A stretch of DNA of 64,000 nt, taken from positions 456,770,562-456,834,561 of the forward strand of contig NC_053490.1 in NCBI RefSeq assembly GCF_905171775.1, in the 5' to 3' direction. Positions within the stretch are counted from its first letter, which is position 1. Each line of letters begins with the position of its first letter. Both the position numbers and the translations under genes were made by a program. Below, piece by piece: positions 33,657-44,750 of this stretch. The notes under the pieces are model-generated. The model worked only from the letters and a program-made list of their open reading frames with translations. It was not told the origin of the DNA and did not search any database. This DNA comes from Rana temporaria (taxonomy: Eukaryota > Chordata > Amphibia > Anura > Ranidae).

Positions 33657-34159
33657 CTAGGGTGGGACAACTGCTTGCAGTACTTTGCGTCCAAAAGCCT
33701 GGTCTTTGGTTGAAAGTAGGTCCAGTCTGTAATGTTTTACAAACGTTGAGAAACTAGACCATGTTGCAGCCTTGCAGATCTGCTCCGGGGAAGCACCAGC
33801 ACACTCTGCTTGGGAAGTTGCTACTGCCCTGGTGGAATGAGCCTTGATACCCTGTGGAGGCTCTACTCCCGTAGAAGAATAGGCTAGAACGATGGCTGCC
33901 CTTAACCACCTGGCTATCGTGCGTCTAGAAGCCCTAGACCCTTTCTTGGACCCAGAAAACAAAACAAATAGTGAATCAGCTTTCCTGAACTGACTTGTGT
34001 AATCCAAGTATTGTAGGACACACCTCCTAACATCTAGGTTGTGAAACTTGTGTTCCTGTTCCCTCACAGGATTTGAACAAAAAGAAGGCAATGTTATTTC
34101 TTGACTTCTGTGAAACTTAGAAGCTACCTTTGGTAGAAAAGCCGGATCTGTCTTAAAAA
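33657..34159 (-). pseudogene. DIRS tyrosine recombinase catalytic fragment
   Basis: The open frame runs from the inner edge of the terminal repeat to a stop at 33657, about 167 codons. It contains ASRRTIARWLRAAIVLAY, AHSTRAVATSQAECAGAS and AATWSSFSTFVKHYRLD. These hold the catalytic HSTR (HxxR), the W of AATW and the nucleophile tyrosine of HYRLD. The N-terminal domain and first catalytic arginine are missing, so it cannot recombine DNA alone. The reading frame itself is unbroken, and it also runs into the repeat up to 34415. Confidence 0.88.
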
Positions 34160-34673
34160 TGAGGAGCTGAGGGAGGATGAGGCTTAAATTCTTAATTGGA
34201 AGGCGGTGTTTCCTGTGAGGGGAGGAGCCTGTGTCTCTCTCTACAGTACCTGTCCTGAAAGACGAACAGGGAAAAACGTGCATGCTCAGAATCAAGTATG
34301 AGACGGGAGCGCTCGTTCTGGTAAAACTAACGCTCGGAATGGAGATGGCACATTCATCACGCTGTAACGGACTGAAAAGCACGAAGACTGAAATGCGCGA
34401 ATTGTCTCTCACCAAACTTTTACCAACACAAGGATAAGCAAAGGCAGCTCAAAGGGGGGTGCCTTCCCCTTTATAGTCCCATCATACGTGATGTACGTCA
34501 CCGCGCTTTCAACGGGCGGTATTTGGCCTGAATGTGTGTATGTAAGGCAGGCATGAGAGGAATTCAGTCGGGAAAATCTTCGTTTTTTTCCTGCTGGGAA
34601 AACGGTTGTGTGTACGAGGCATTAGCTTAGAGGAGGGGACGCCACCAACATTTATAGTAAAACAGGTACTGGC

Positions 34674-35190
34674 TTAAAGCGGGGGTTCACCCGCACATGA
34701 CACTTTTTACCCTTAGATGGATGCTCGTTTTGTCTAGGGGAATCGGCTAGTTGTTTTAAAATATGAGCTGTACTTACCGTTTACGAGATGCATCTTCTCC
34801 ACCGCTTCCGGGTATGGGCTGGGCGTTCCTATTTTGATTGACAGTCTTCCGAGAGGCTGCCGACGGTCGCATCCATCGCGTCACGATTTTCCGAAAGAAG
34901 CCGAACGTCGGTGCGCAGGCGCAGTATAGAGCCGCACCGACGTTCGGCTTCTTTCGGCTACTAGTGACGCGATGGATGTGACTGTCGGAAGCCTCTCGGA
35001 AGACTGTCAATCAAGAAGGAACGCCCGCTCCCAAAGACCCATACCCGGAAGCGACGGAGAAGATGCATCTCGAAAACGGTAAGTACAGATCATATTTTAA
35101 AACAACTAGCCGATTCCCCTAGACAAAATGAGCATGAAGCTAAGGGGATTGTTTGAAAAAACAGTTTTATGGGTGAACTCCCGCTTTAAA
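34674..35190. repeat. Large palindromic MITE
   Basis: Ends TTAAAGCGGGGGTTCACCC and GGGTGAACTCCCGCTTTAAA pair. Arms continue through TAGGGGAATCGGCTAGTTGT, AAGATGCATCTCG and AGCCGAACGTCGGTGCG. The centre is near 34914-34940. The whole 517 bp could fold into one long hairpin with mismatched bubbles. Confidence 0.9.
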
Positions 35191-36765
35191 GTGTAAATCA
35201 TGGCAAAAGTGTTTTTCCCTGTCAGGTTTCTACTGCTAGCAAGGGCTTCATTCAAGAGACTTACCCCCACTTCCCGTCTTAACAACAATTAAGCAGACAG
35301 AAGGCGAGAAGAACTCTCCACAGCAACACAAATTCTTGTCTGCTAAACATTTGTCAGAAAGTTGGGCCCCTTTCACACGAGCGCCTCTGATAATCGGGTT
35401 CTGCTTGCTCAGCGGGGGATCTCTCTGCTGATCGCCGCTGAGCATCAATAGGTATTTTCTGCACTTGCAGCATGTTTAAAATAATAGAACTAGGGAAAAT
35501 GTGCATGTTTTGCAAAGAGGCTCGGTTCACATATGAGCCGCATGTGGCTCACAGCAGGGGTCCGGTACGTGCTGGTTCACCATTTCAGGTCCAATTTCAG
35601 CCCAAATTTTGGGCTAAAGTCACACCTGAAATGGACCAAAAAATGCACCAGACCTGCTGTGGAGATATGTGAACTGGCTCCATAGAGAGCTGGTCAAAAT
35701 CTCCTGCTATTGCCAATTGGATGCAGGGATTCCGGCATCCAATTCGCAATGGTGTGAACCCAGCCTTAACAAAGAACCCTACTAATTATTTCACATGTGT
35801 TTCTATGAAAAGAACAAAGATTTAATAGAGTTTTTGTTTAAAAATCAGCTTTCAGAAACAGTGGCACAATGCAACAGATTTAGTGCAGGGCTACATAATG
35901 CTGAAAGTTATTTACATTAAAATGATACTAATGCTGACATATTATTTAGGATATGAACAAAACAAAAAATAAAATGTATTAAATAATCCTGATCCAAAAA
36001 GAAAAAAGTATTGACTAATATAAACTACCACTCTTTCAGCAACTCATATATTAGCCTTCTGTTCAAATGGTATGACCAATGTAAAAGAAAAACACAGAAT
36101 ACAGTAGTTAAATTAGACTGCAATTTATAGATTATACCACAAGGGGGAGATCTTGCTCAGCAATAGTTCCAATAGCATAACAAAGGCTGTCAGGCAAAAG
36201 CTATGAAGCTGTCACTTCTGCGAAGCACATACAGAAAGGAACAGTAATAGAACTGATTGGTTGGACAATGTGAAGTTGTTTAATTGCATGCTTCAAGTTC
36301 CAATCTAGGATAAAATCACATGAACAATATGGTAATTTATTCTTATTTCACAGGCACAGAACTATCACCAATGGGAAAAGAGGTTCTGTTTAGTTCCAAA
36401 AGTCAGCTGAAGTTTAGATATTTCACTACATGTTAGAAAAGTTTTTTCTGTTATGGATGACATTAGCTTCGCTTTAATTTTATTAAAAAATATGTAAAAA
36501 ACAAAAAAAACATACAACATACTGAAGTTTATCAGTCTTTAGATGTGCTTGTTGCATTGATTGGTTTTCGATTTCAGGCTTTTTCCCCCCTTTATTTTCC
36601 CTGGTGATCCTGCCAGTAACACACTTTCTGTCCCAACGCTCACTCACCATACTGAATCTATGGAGGAGCAACACTGTCACCAGATGACAAGACACCACCT
36701 CCTCATCTCCATAGCAAGGGGAGAAAGCATTTTATAGTGCTCAGAGGTAGTGAGATACAATGTAA
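35191..36765. other. MITE fragments and unassigned AT-rich DNA
   Basis: 35519-35765 (GGCTCGGTTCACATATGAGC to the complement of GGCTGGGTTCACACC) looks like a MITE of the GTTCACA family. At about 35370 GGGCCCCTTTCACACGAGCG is another likely edge. The remainder, to 36765, is AT-rich with no recognised gene. Confidence 0.45.
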
Positions 36766-38163
36766 AGCCCCTTTCACACTGACGGACCGATTGTGTCCGC
36801 CTGTCAGTTTTTCAGGTAGACCACATCGGACCATCTACGGAGTAGCACATGTCCGCTGACACCCGCCGACATCCGATCCTACCCGCTAAAAACAGACAGA
36901 TGGGGATCCGCCAGGTGGATTGGATCGGATGACAGTCAAATGGAAACAGACAGTCCATTTTCCATCCGACAGCCCATAGAGGAAAGAGGGGCGTGTCTCT
37001 GTCCGCTCTGCATCAGCGGACACGGGCCTGTCATGCGCCTGCTCAGCAGGGATCAGTGGAGTGATCCCCCGCCGAGCGGCTGGATACGCTGGCAGACTCC
37101 GCCAGGTTGAAAGTGGCAGATCTGATAAGAATACAGCACAGAAAGTTATCAGCACACAAGTTTCTGGCAACAAGTATTCTTTTTAAATCAACAGCTACAG
37201 TAAATAAAAAGCTTTATATAGTATATAAGCTTAATTTATTATGTATATACAATATCTATAATACAATATTTTTAATAGACCATAAAGGGCGCAAGAGAAG
37301 TTTATTGTTCGGGTTGACATACACTTTATCAAATTAAAAAAATAATTCTCCAAAATTCTACTGGCGTATGGCCAGTGTACACTTTGCCCTACTATATTTG
37401 TGTGTATGTAAGGTTAGGGGGCTTTAGATTGTAAGCTTCCTGAGAGCACAGGCTGATGTAAATGTATGGTATATATACACAGCACTGCATACATTTTCAG
37501 TGCTAAATGTCTACAATCATACCTGCCCTTTAGTAACATTGGGTCATTGAAGATAAACTGGATAGATTGTGCCTGTACTGCCTCTACTACTGTATAGTAG
37601 ATACCAAATCCTACAACAGAGCGCTCTGCCACAGCTATGAAACATGTGCCCAGTTTCAAGGTAAGGGCATCCTGGAAAAAATGATCAGTGGCTGACCAAT
37701 TTATGCAAGATCAGTGTCATGTAGGGGCAAGCCTAAATCTATGCAAATACCAAAATTCAGATGTTTGCTGATATTTGCATAGGATCTTCCAAAAGTTGCC
37801 ACAACGCTATAAAGAGGATTATTATAAAGCTGCAGGTATGACCCATCACTTATGGTGCATACTACACGGCTACGCTTTTGGTTTAGTAATTCTTGGGCAG
37901 TAAAGGCAAAGTTTTCCCTGCCTGGAAAACTGTGGAATAGGCATTAATACTCTATGAGGGATCTAAAGATCTCCAAGATGCTTGTGTAAAGATGTCTAGA
38001 GCCTAGAATAATTTAAAGCTGAACTCCAAAATCAAACCTCATTTTCTGTAACAGCTCCTTGTCGCCATACACAATCCAAACACCATAAACTTTTTATTTT
38101 ATTTAAATCTTACTTTCTCTGCAATCCTAGTTTTTGTCATTCATGTCATTGCCCAGATTCTTT
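36766..38163. other. MITE edge, retroposon tail and unassigned DNA
   Basis: AAAGCCCCTTTCACACTGAC at 36766 is a MITE-type edge, and its partner was not found. At 37427-37500 TTGTAAGCTTCCTGAGAGCA followed by GATGTAAATGTATGG and CAGTGCTAAATG resembles the 3' end of a LINE-type vertebrate repeat. No exon was recognised. Confidence 0.4.
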
Positions 38164-38345
38164 TGCCGCGTACACACGATCATTTTTCGGCATGAAAAAA
38201 ACGTTGTTTTTCAAAAACGTCATATAAAATGATCGTGTGTGGGCTTCACATAATTTTTCAGGTTCTGAAAAACGACAATTTTTTTGGACATGCTGAAAAA
38301 CAACATTTTCTTTTCATGCTGAAAAATGATCGTGTGTACGCGGCA
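38164..38345. mobile_element. Harbinger-like MITE, GTGTACGCGGCA family
   Basis: Ends TGCCGCGTACACACGATCAT on both sides (right in complement). The right flank TTA at 38346-38348 is also the left flank of the next MITE. The left flank is TTT, perhaps mutated. Internal AAAAACGTT words pair in a foldback. Confidence 0.82.
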
Positions 38346-38348
38346 TTA

Positions 38349-38736
38349 GGCTCCATGCACACTGAAGCTGATAAAAGCTATAAAAAAACGCCAGTAGCTT
38401 TGCAGGGAGCCTTTCAAAGTTTTTTAGCGTTTTTTGCAATAGCTTTAATCAGCGTTTTTAAAATGTAGCTTTTTTTTTTTTTAATGGATTAAAAAAAAAA
38501 AAAAAAAAAACTCTGGCGCCAGCGGTTTTCGTTTTTTCTCGACAAAAAACGGCACTTTGAACGCAAATTTCGGGCGTTCAGAAAAAAGCCAATAAACTCC
38601 AAAGCTCGTTAACACTAAAAAACGCCCAGGTGTGCATGGGCACATAGGCTAACAGAGTTCAGTTTATGGGCTTTAAAAAAAAAAAAGCCAAAATGCCAAT
38701 AAACTGCAGTTTATCAGCTTCAGTGTGCATGGAGCC
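38349..38736. mobile_element. MITE with TTA duplication, abutting the previous one
   Basis: Ends GGCTCCATGCACACTGAAGC and its complement (GCTTCAGTGTGCATGGAGCC). TTA flanks it at 38346-38348 and 38737-38739. The middle is A/T-rich with runs of A and T. Confidence 0.88.
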
Positions 38737-39028
38737 TTAGTGTTGCCGGGACATCTGGAGGTGGATCAGAAATGCTCTGCCGATCGCACCCTGCCCACTA
38801 AAGGTAGTGTAATGTAAAACACACATAACTGCAAGGAGGAGGAAACTGACCGATAGCCGCTTCCCAAGGAAAGAACAGCGACAGCTCATCATGCAAACCA
38901 AAAACAGTGTTGCACAGGCTGGACAATGGACATGCTTAAAGCACAAGATTGCTGCCAAAGCTGCTCATTATAACAAAAAAGACAACTTACTAAGCAAAAG
39001 AAAGCCACTGTTTTATCATTGTATAGTG

Positions 39029-39176
39029 CACAGGTCTTCAAACTACGGCCCTCCAGTTGTTCAGGAACTACAATTCCCATCATGCCTAGTCATGTCTGTG
39101 AATGTCAGTGTGTTACAATGCCTCATGCGATGTGTAGTTCCGCAACAGCTGTAGGGCCGTAGTCTGAGGATCCCTG
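39029..39176. mobile_element. hAT MITE, target duplication GTATAGTG
   Basis: Ends CACAGGTCTTCAAACTACGG and the complement side ATCCCTG. GTATAGTG is duplicated at 39021-39028 and 39177-39184. The 148-bp body folds on ACTACAATTCCCATCATGCC type sequence seen in other hAT MITEs here. Confidence 0.9.
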
Positions 39177-39428
39177 GTATAGTGTTTATTCCCTGCCTGG
39201 AGTTCAGCTTTAAATAAATCTAGTCCCCCGATGCCTAAAAAGTGCAGACTTATCTTTCAGGATTGTGGTTTGCAAGCAGTTTCTCCCCCTGTTAGGAGAA
39301 GTGTCGTACTGACTAATACTGCATACTTGATTACCAATGTGTTGTGTGGGTCTCTCTAATGTATATAGGAAGACTTCTTAAAAGGACGGGCTTAGAAAAT
39401 CATATCCATTCTGGACAGAATTTTTCTT

Positions 39429-40137
39429 AAAGTAGAACTATAGGTAAAACTTATTTTTTTTCATTTTGGATAGCGCAAGGGAGGATTAAAACGCGTCAGT
39501 TTTTTTGCCATCCGTGTCCCATTGCGGAGAATTTCTTTCACTTCCTGTCCCATAGCCAAACAGGAAGTGATAGAAAATCCCTGCAAGTTAAGGGAATCCC
39601 TTGGGGACCCCCAGGTCATCAGACTTGGTGTCCCCATTGGAATATGTCCCCTCCAGGGGCGGACTGACCATTGGCACTCTCTGGCACTGCCCGAGGGCCC
39701 CATGCCACTAGGGGGCCCCATCAGGGTTGCCAGGCTCAATAAAACCAGGGACAGTATGTTAAAATCATTTTTTTTTACATCTGTCCCTGATATGTCCAAA
39801 ACCAACATGCTTTTGATGTGAAAATCCTGAGATTTTAGCTGCCCTGCCTAAGCAATGCCTCCTGGCGTGGTGGCCATCTGTAAGCCCGGGGGCCCCATAA
39901 TTTTCTATCGCCCAGGGGCCCCATGAGTTGTCAGTCCACTCCTGGTCCCCTCTATTACTTTTCTAGGGACAAGCCAAATGTGTGATTTTCTTTTAATTTC
40001 GCTTTCAATGATAATGGTAAACAGGACAAATAGAGAGGGTGAACGGAGGCACAGACAGCAATAAAACCTTACAGGCGTTCTAATCACACTCTATCCAAAA
40101 CGAAGAAAAAAGTTTTGCCTTTAGTTATACTTTAGGT
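39429..40137. mobile_element. MITE (TTTAAAG-type) interrupted by a hAT element
   Basis: AAAGTAGAACTATAGGTAAA near 39430 pairs with GCCTTTAGTTATACTTTA near 40118. CACTTCCTGTCCC and CAGGAAGTG pair inside. The hAT element at 39654-39944 splits it. Confidence 0.7.
39654..39944. mobile_element. hAT MITE, target duplication GTCCCCTC
   Basis: Ends CAGGGGCGGACTGACCATTG and the complement of CAGGAGTGGACTGACAACTC. GTCCCCTC is duplicated at 39646-39653 and 39945-39952. Its duplication lacks the central TA of the other hAT MITEs, so it belongs to another hAT branch. Confidence 0.93.
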
Positions 40138-40535
40138 ATCTTGTGCCGTTCCTTAGAAATAAGAAACTGTATATCCTTTGTGTAATCATTACGTATCTCT
40201 GCAGTAGTGCTGATCTTTGTATAGCTTGGCTAAATTTACCCAGCTAGAAATCCCCACATAGTGTGCACTGACAGTCCAACAGTGGAGCAAAAACAGGATG
40301 CAGATATGACTGTCACTTCCTGGTCACATCATACATCAAGAAGAGTCATCACCCTCCGCTGGAACGTAGAGAAAAATCAACACCAAAACAGCACAGACCA
40401 GAAATATTTCAGGCAGGAATATATAGGATGAGATATGGACATCGAATATCTTCTGAGCAAGGAAAAAAAATCGAGACTTAAAGAGGGGCTCCCAGTCTCC
40501 CACAAAAAAATTTAAAGTTTGCAGCTACAAATATT

Positions 40536-41270
40536 GGCCCAGATTCACAAAGCACTTACGCCGATGTATAACAAGTTACGCCGAATGTGCGCCGTCGTAT
40601 CTGTGCGCCAGACCCACAAACTAATATGCGCCTAAAAATAGGCTACACCCTGCCGACGTATCTTGCTTACGCCGGAGTAGCGTGGGCGCACATTTAGGCT
40701 AGGAGCATGGTGCCGCTCCCATTAATTAGCCATTCCAACATGCAAATGAGGGAAATACGGCGATTTACGAATGTGCGTGTGCCTGGCGCATTCTACGCGA
40801 GATGCGCGCAAGTTGTACGTCCGGCGTAAATTTATTCCCCATAAAGGAGGTGCAACCCAGCAACAGACATGCTCAGGTCTGCACCAGGGAACACAAGCCG
40901 GCGTATTGTGCGTTGGACGTGTGTCTGGCTGGGTGTACGTTATGTTCACGGCGTACGTAATGATCCAGGGGTAGCTTAGGCAGTTTTTCCGGCGTGGTTG
41001 TGAGCAGGCGCATAGGGGTGCGTCCACGTCACGGCGCATGCCCAGTTTGTAATACGTACCTGTCTGGCGCTCGGCCCATCATTTGCATGGGGTCACGCCC
41101 ACTTCCACCTACGCCAACGTGAGCCTTCGAAACCCACGCCACGCTGGCGCAGCGTTGGGAGCACTGGCTTGCTGAATGCAATGCTTGCCTCTCTGCGCTG
41201 TGTTGGCGTAGCGTTCAGTGTGTGCTCTACGGCGGCGCAATGTGCGCCTTGCTCTCTGTGAATCTGGGCC
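40536..41270. mobile_element. CpG-rich foldback element, ATT duplication
   Basis: Ends GGCCCAGATTCAC and its complement (GTGAATCTGGGCC), flanked by ATT at 40533-40535 and 41271-41273. Block order matches 11545-12283. It has itself jumped into another repeat: GCAGCTACAAAT before it and GTAGCTGCTGAC after it flank the site. Confidence 0.85.
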
Positions 41271-42332
41271 ATTGTAGCTGCTGACTTTTAATATAAGGTC
41301 ACTTACCTGTCCAGGGATCCAGTGATGACCTCACCCGGGCTGATTCTTCATCGGCTTCTGGTGCAGGCGCCATCATTTTAGGTAGGTGAAACCAGAAGTG
41401 AAGCATTTCAGCTTCCTACTGCGCATGCGCGACCCACACTGCACTTCCTGAATGGTTCCACAGTCTTCAGGGAGCTCTGTGTCCCCCAGAAGGTTGCGGG
41501 GGGAAGGAGGGGGGCGAACAGCCTTACAGATCACCGTGGCGATACGACCTGGAAGTGGCAGCGGGTAGGTAACTCTCAAAACCAGGTAACATCTCCTCCC
41601 CACAAAAAATGGAGGGGGGGGAGGATGCAAACAAGTGGAGCTTGCCTTTTTGGGTGAAGTTCCACTTTAACGCTTTAAAATTGGGGCTGAAGCAAACAAT
41701 GGGAGAAATAAAAAGGAATCTGTAATAGTCAGACAGCAGCTTGATTTCCCTCAACGTAAAGTGTTGTCATATATTGCAACTTACCATTCCTTAGATAAAT
41801 TAGTTGAATTATTTATTTTTTTCAGGCATTTTCCCTATATTTTCATCTGGCGACCCTGCAAATAACATACTTCAAGTCTCTTTGGGAGGGATTTACTAAA
41901 ATTGGTGCACACAGAATCTGGCACAGTTGTACAAAGTTTCTAACTGCAGCTTCTTCAATTTAGCCGTGACAATAATTGGTTACTATGCACAGCTGCACCA
42001 GTTTTAGTGAATCTCCCCTTTTGTGTCTACGCTCATTGCTCCACTGTATCTAGAAAGGCAGTCATGGTTATTGCAAAGGCTGGACGTCAAACATACCTGC
42101 CTTTGTTCATTCCTAGTACATGGTGGATTGATGGATCTGGTAGTTTATTCAAGGTAGACAAGATTTGCAGTTCCTTTTGACTTACATGAAGTGACAAGGA
42201 CACTGCATTTCTGGCAAGGAAAAGTATTTCATATAATTGCTGAAAATGTTCTTAGCTTGCAAAATGAAAACCAAGGCAGCCAACACATAAAGCCTGGTAC
42301 GTTTAACGAAAAAAAAATGTTTTTATACTTGT
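41271..42332. other. Flanking MITE remnant and unassigned DNA
   Basis: From 41276 to about 41672 the sequence ends in GGGTGAAGTTCCACTTTAA, a MITE-type edge whose left partner is probably near 40477. The remainder is unassigned. Confidence 0.4.
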
Positions 42333-42340
42333 CTCTAAGG

Positions 42341-42938
42341 CAAGGTGCCCAACCTTTTGAAGTGCAAGGGCCACTTAAGCGACTTGGTAACTGGTCGTGG
42401 GCCACAATCAGCGGAGAGGGCGGATGGCAGGTCCATGTCCGCTCTGCATATGCAGAGCAGACACGGACATATGCAGAGCAGACACGGACACAGCCAGATC
42501 AGATTGGAGGTAGGACACAAGTCGGTTTACATCTGCCAAAAGAGGGTCAAATTGGCTTGGGCTGCTTTCACGCTGATGCGCTGTGGGTGCCACGCAGTGT
42601 ACCTTTGGCTTTTTTGCACTTTGCAATAGACTGCTATTATATTCTGCAGGTTTGGTTCACCTTTTAGAAAGCTCACCAAACTCGCAGGTAATAACAGAAG
42701 TCTATGGCTCAGTGCAGGTAACCCGCAGGTAAACTGCTCTGCATCTGCGGATTCGTTTGAAAGCAGCTCAGTAACCACTGCAGAACAAATATGCCCATAT
42801 TATATACACTGTGATTTTAGTAATAAACTGACCTTTAATAACAGTATTCTATTCGAACCCAGAGCAGGAGGTCGCGGACCACATCAGAAGGCTCCGCGAG
42901 CCACATGTGGCCTCCGGGCCACTGGTTGGGCACCCCTG
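42341..42938. mobile_element. hAT MITE, target duplication CTCTAAGG
   Basis: Starts CAAGGTGCCCAACC and ends GGTTGGGCACCCCTG. CTCTAAGG flanks both sides (42333-42340 and 42939-42946). Full-length homologue of 17405-18000. Contains a short GGACATATGCAGAGCAGACA direct repeat. Confidence 0.93.
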
Positions 42939-43282
42939 CTCTAAGGCAAGGGAAGGCAACTTCCACTTGTGAAATTTTAGGTCCCATGGGGTATTCTAAG
43001 AATACGACAGCCACAGCCATTACTCTCAGAGTCAGAAGCATGATGGCATTTGTACTTTTACCACAGTGGAGTGCCAAGGTAGCCTGTCTCCATTCTAAGG
43101 TGTCAGTAATGTTAAGGTCTATACTTCAAAAAAGGTGTCAGTTGTTCCGGACAATCATATTACGCAAACAATAACCAACATTACAAATTTGAAACAAGCA
43201 TGTTGACAGAATACTGGGGAAAAAGACAAAGCAATGGTGTGACCCCAAACACGCAATGTTATTATTAAAGGGGTTCTTCGTT

Positions 43283-43846
43283 TTAGTGAATCACTAGCTG
43301 AATACCCGGCGTTGCCCGGTCTTCCTATCTTAACCTTTTGGGGAGGAAAATCATAGTAATATACCCATCTTTTATATAAGGGTGTAGGTAAGGGTTAATT
43401 TAACTGTCATATCTTTTTATTTGGCATATAAGTAATATGTGTACCAGGTATTATTGAAATATCTCCAGGCGTACAGAAGTTATGTGGGAACATACATTTC
43501 CCATTGATTTGCATGGGACTTTAAACAAAAACCCCGACCCCCACAAATGGGGGTAGTTAAGGGATAAATTAACTATCCTATAGTTTAAGTGGACATATAA
43601 GTAACATGTGACCAAGGGTTATCGAAATATGTACAGCCGTTTGGAAGTTATGAAGGAACATGTATTTCCCATAGAGTTGAATGGGACTTTAAAGGAAAAC
43701 CCCGACCATGGCAAATGGGGGTGGGTAAGGGTTAAACCACCTATCCTATGTTTGTAGCTGACATATAAGTAACATGTGTGCCAAGTTTCATGTTAATATC
43801 TTTAGCTGTTTGGACGTGATGCTGGAACATACATACACACGTTGAG

Positions 43847-43848
<2 letters not shown>
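43283..43848 (+). repeat. Interspersed repeat with ~168-bp tandem units
   Basis: It starts ACTAGCTGAATACCCGGCGT. Units beginning CATATAAGTAAYATGTG occur near 43424, 43593 and 43762, each followed by GTTATGNNGGAACATRYATTT and TGGGACTTTAAA. Two complete units and one partial are present. It ends in the long AT tract. Confidence 0.85.

Positions 43849-43934
<86 letters not shown>
43849..43934. repeat. AT dinucleotide microsatellite, about 43 copies
   Basis: An uninterrupted run of AT/TA. It begins at the end of the preceding tandem repeat, suggesting the repeat's simple tail seeded it. Its length will vary between individuals and may be misassembled. Confidence 0.95.
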
Positions 43935-43937
<3 letters not shown>

Positions 43938-44278
43938 TTTGAACCCTCTCTTGAAGTACCATGCAGGGGGACTTGCCACTTTCACCCCTTTAACTAGCAT
44001 GGTCAGAACCCCTTTCCATGGTTATCTACAGCATTCTACATTTATTGAGTATTCAATAAAATACAAGGCAGGTCAAAAAAACTCGTTACACCTGGAAAGC
44101 TATAATGACAGTTTTCAGGGCATGACCTGAGGTTCCAGGTTTATTTTTACTGTTTGGAAACATCTGTCACATTGCTACATAAACTATAATAAAACCAAAA
44201 AAGCCACTTTTCACCTAAAGTAAAGAACCCCTTTTTAGAAAATGGTATTAAAGAAAAGAACAGTACAGATTTAATCAC

Positions 44279-44321
44279 CTGTCAGCCATCTGAGGAATTA
44301 TATAATGTCCATTTTTATGAT
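44279..44321 (-). CDS. GIT1: GIT1 micro-exon (DHKNGHYIIPQMAD)
   Basis: This 43-bp exon is too short to appear in an ORF scan. It follows a TTATTTTAG acceptor and ends at CAG|GTGATT. With the one base carried over it encodes DHKNGHYIIPQMAD plus two bases of a serine codon, which matches GIT1 exactly in this region (GIT2 has GQHFII). It opens the Spa2-homology domain, which binds PIX, PLC-gamma and MEK1. The intron below it runs about 18.8 kb and carries most of the transposons in the window. Confidence 0.93.
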
Positions 44322-44655
44322 CTAAAATAAATAGATAAAAAGAGAGCAGTTAAGAATTTAATGCGAGAAATCCAAAAATATTTTTCTCAGATTCATTGCA
44401 ATGAATTTTAACTATCACATAATGGACGAAGACATACTTAAAGTGATTGTAAAAGTGATTGTAGCTCACCTTGTAAAACAACCCATTCAGTTTAAAATAG
44501 AAAAAAGGCAAAATGTTTGTGGATATATCTATCCATCCATCCATCTATCAAAATTTCTCTCCACATTCTTCCAATAGTAATAGCAGAAAATATAGCAAAC
44601 CATGCAAAAGACAATTTGTTGCCAGCGTCCTCATCCATCTGTGCAGTGTGCTCAC

Positions 44656-44750
44656 CTGGTTTTCTCCCACAGAGGTAGAAGGCTAGTCTGTCCGTCAGCT
44701 CATACTGACACTCCACCAATCTGTCTGCCAAATCATGGTGTCCCGCCTGC
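44656..44750 (-). CDS. GIT1: GIT1 exon, end of ankyrin block
   Basis: A 95-bp exon follows a TTTTACAG acceptor and ends at a GTGAG donor. With two bases carried from the previous exon it reads RQAGHHDLADRLVECQ and then YELTDRLAFYLCGRKP, leaving one base over. The YELTDRLAFYLCGRKP stretch is a GIT-family hallmark joining the third ankyrin repeat to the Spa2-homology region. VECQ is the GIT1 form (GIT2 has VEIQ). The exon is separated from the next by only about 330 bp, the shortest intron in the window. Confidence 0.95.

Larger units (their letters stand above)
33266..34277 (-). mobile_element. Short non-autonomous DIRS with intact repeats
   Basis: Inverted terminal repeats at 33307-33410 and 34160-34263 are identical by eye over 104 bp. 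The unique outer ends (33266-33306, with GTTACTTACCGGTAAC; and 34264-34277) are both copied in reverse, head to tail, in an internal complementary region at 33551-33640. That is the textbook DIRS1 replication architecture. Gag and RT are absent and only a recombinase fragment remains. Identical repeats suggest recent insertion. Confidence 0.9.
33072..34621. mobile_element. Harbinger-like MITE interrupted by a short DIRS
   Basis: Outer ends TGCCTCGTACACACGACCGG and the complement of TGCCTCGTACACACAACCG belong to the GTGTACG MITE family. Flanks are TAA and TTA. Removing 33266-34277 joins its two halves. The interior left of the insert has typical TTTTCCCGTC foldback words. Confidence 0.8.

Noticed and set aside
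43741..44000. Frames encoding long Ile-Tyr runs
   Set aside because: Pure translation of the AT microsatellite.
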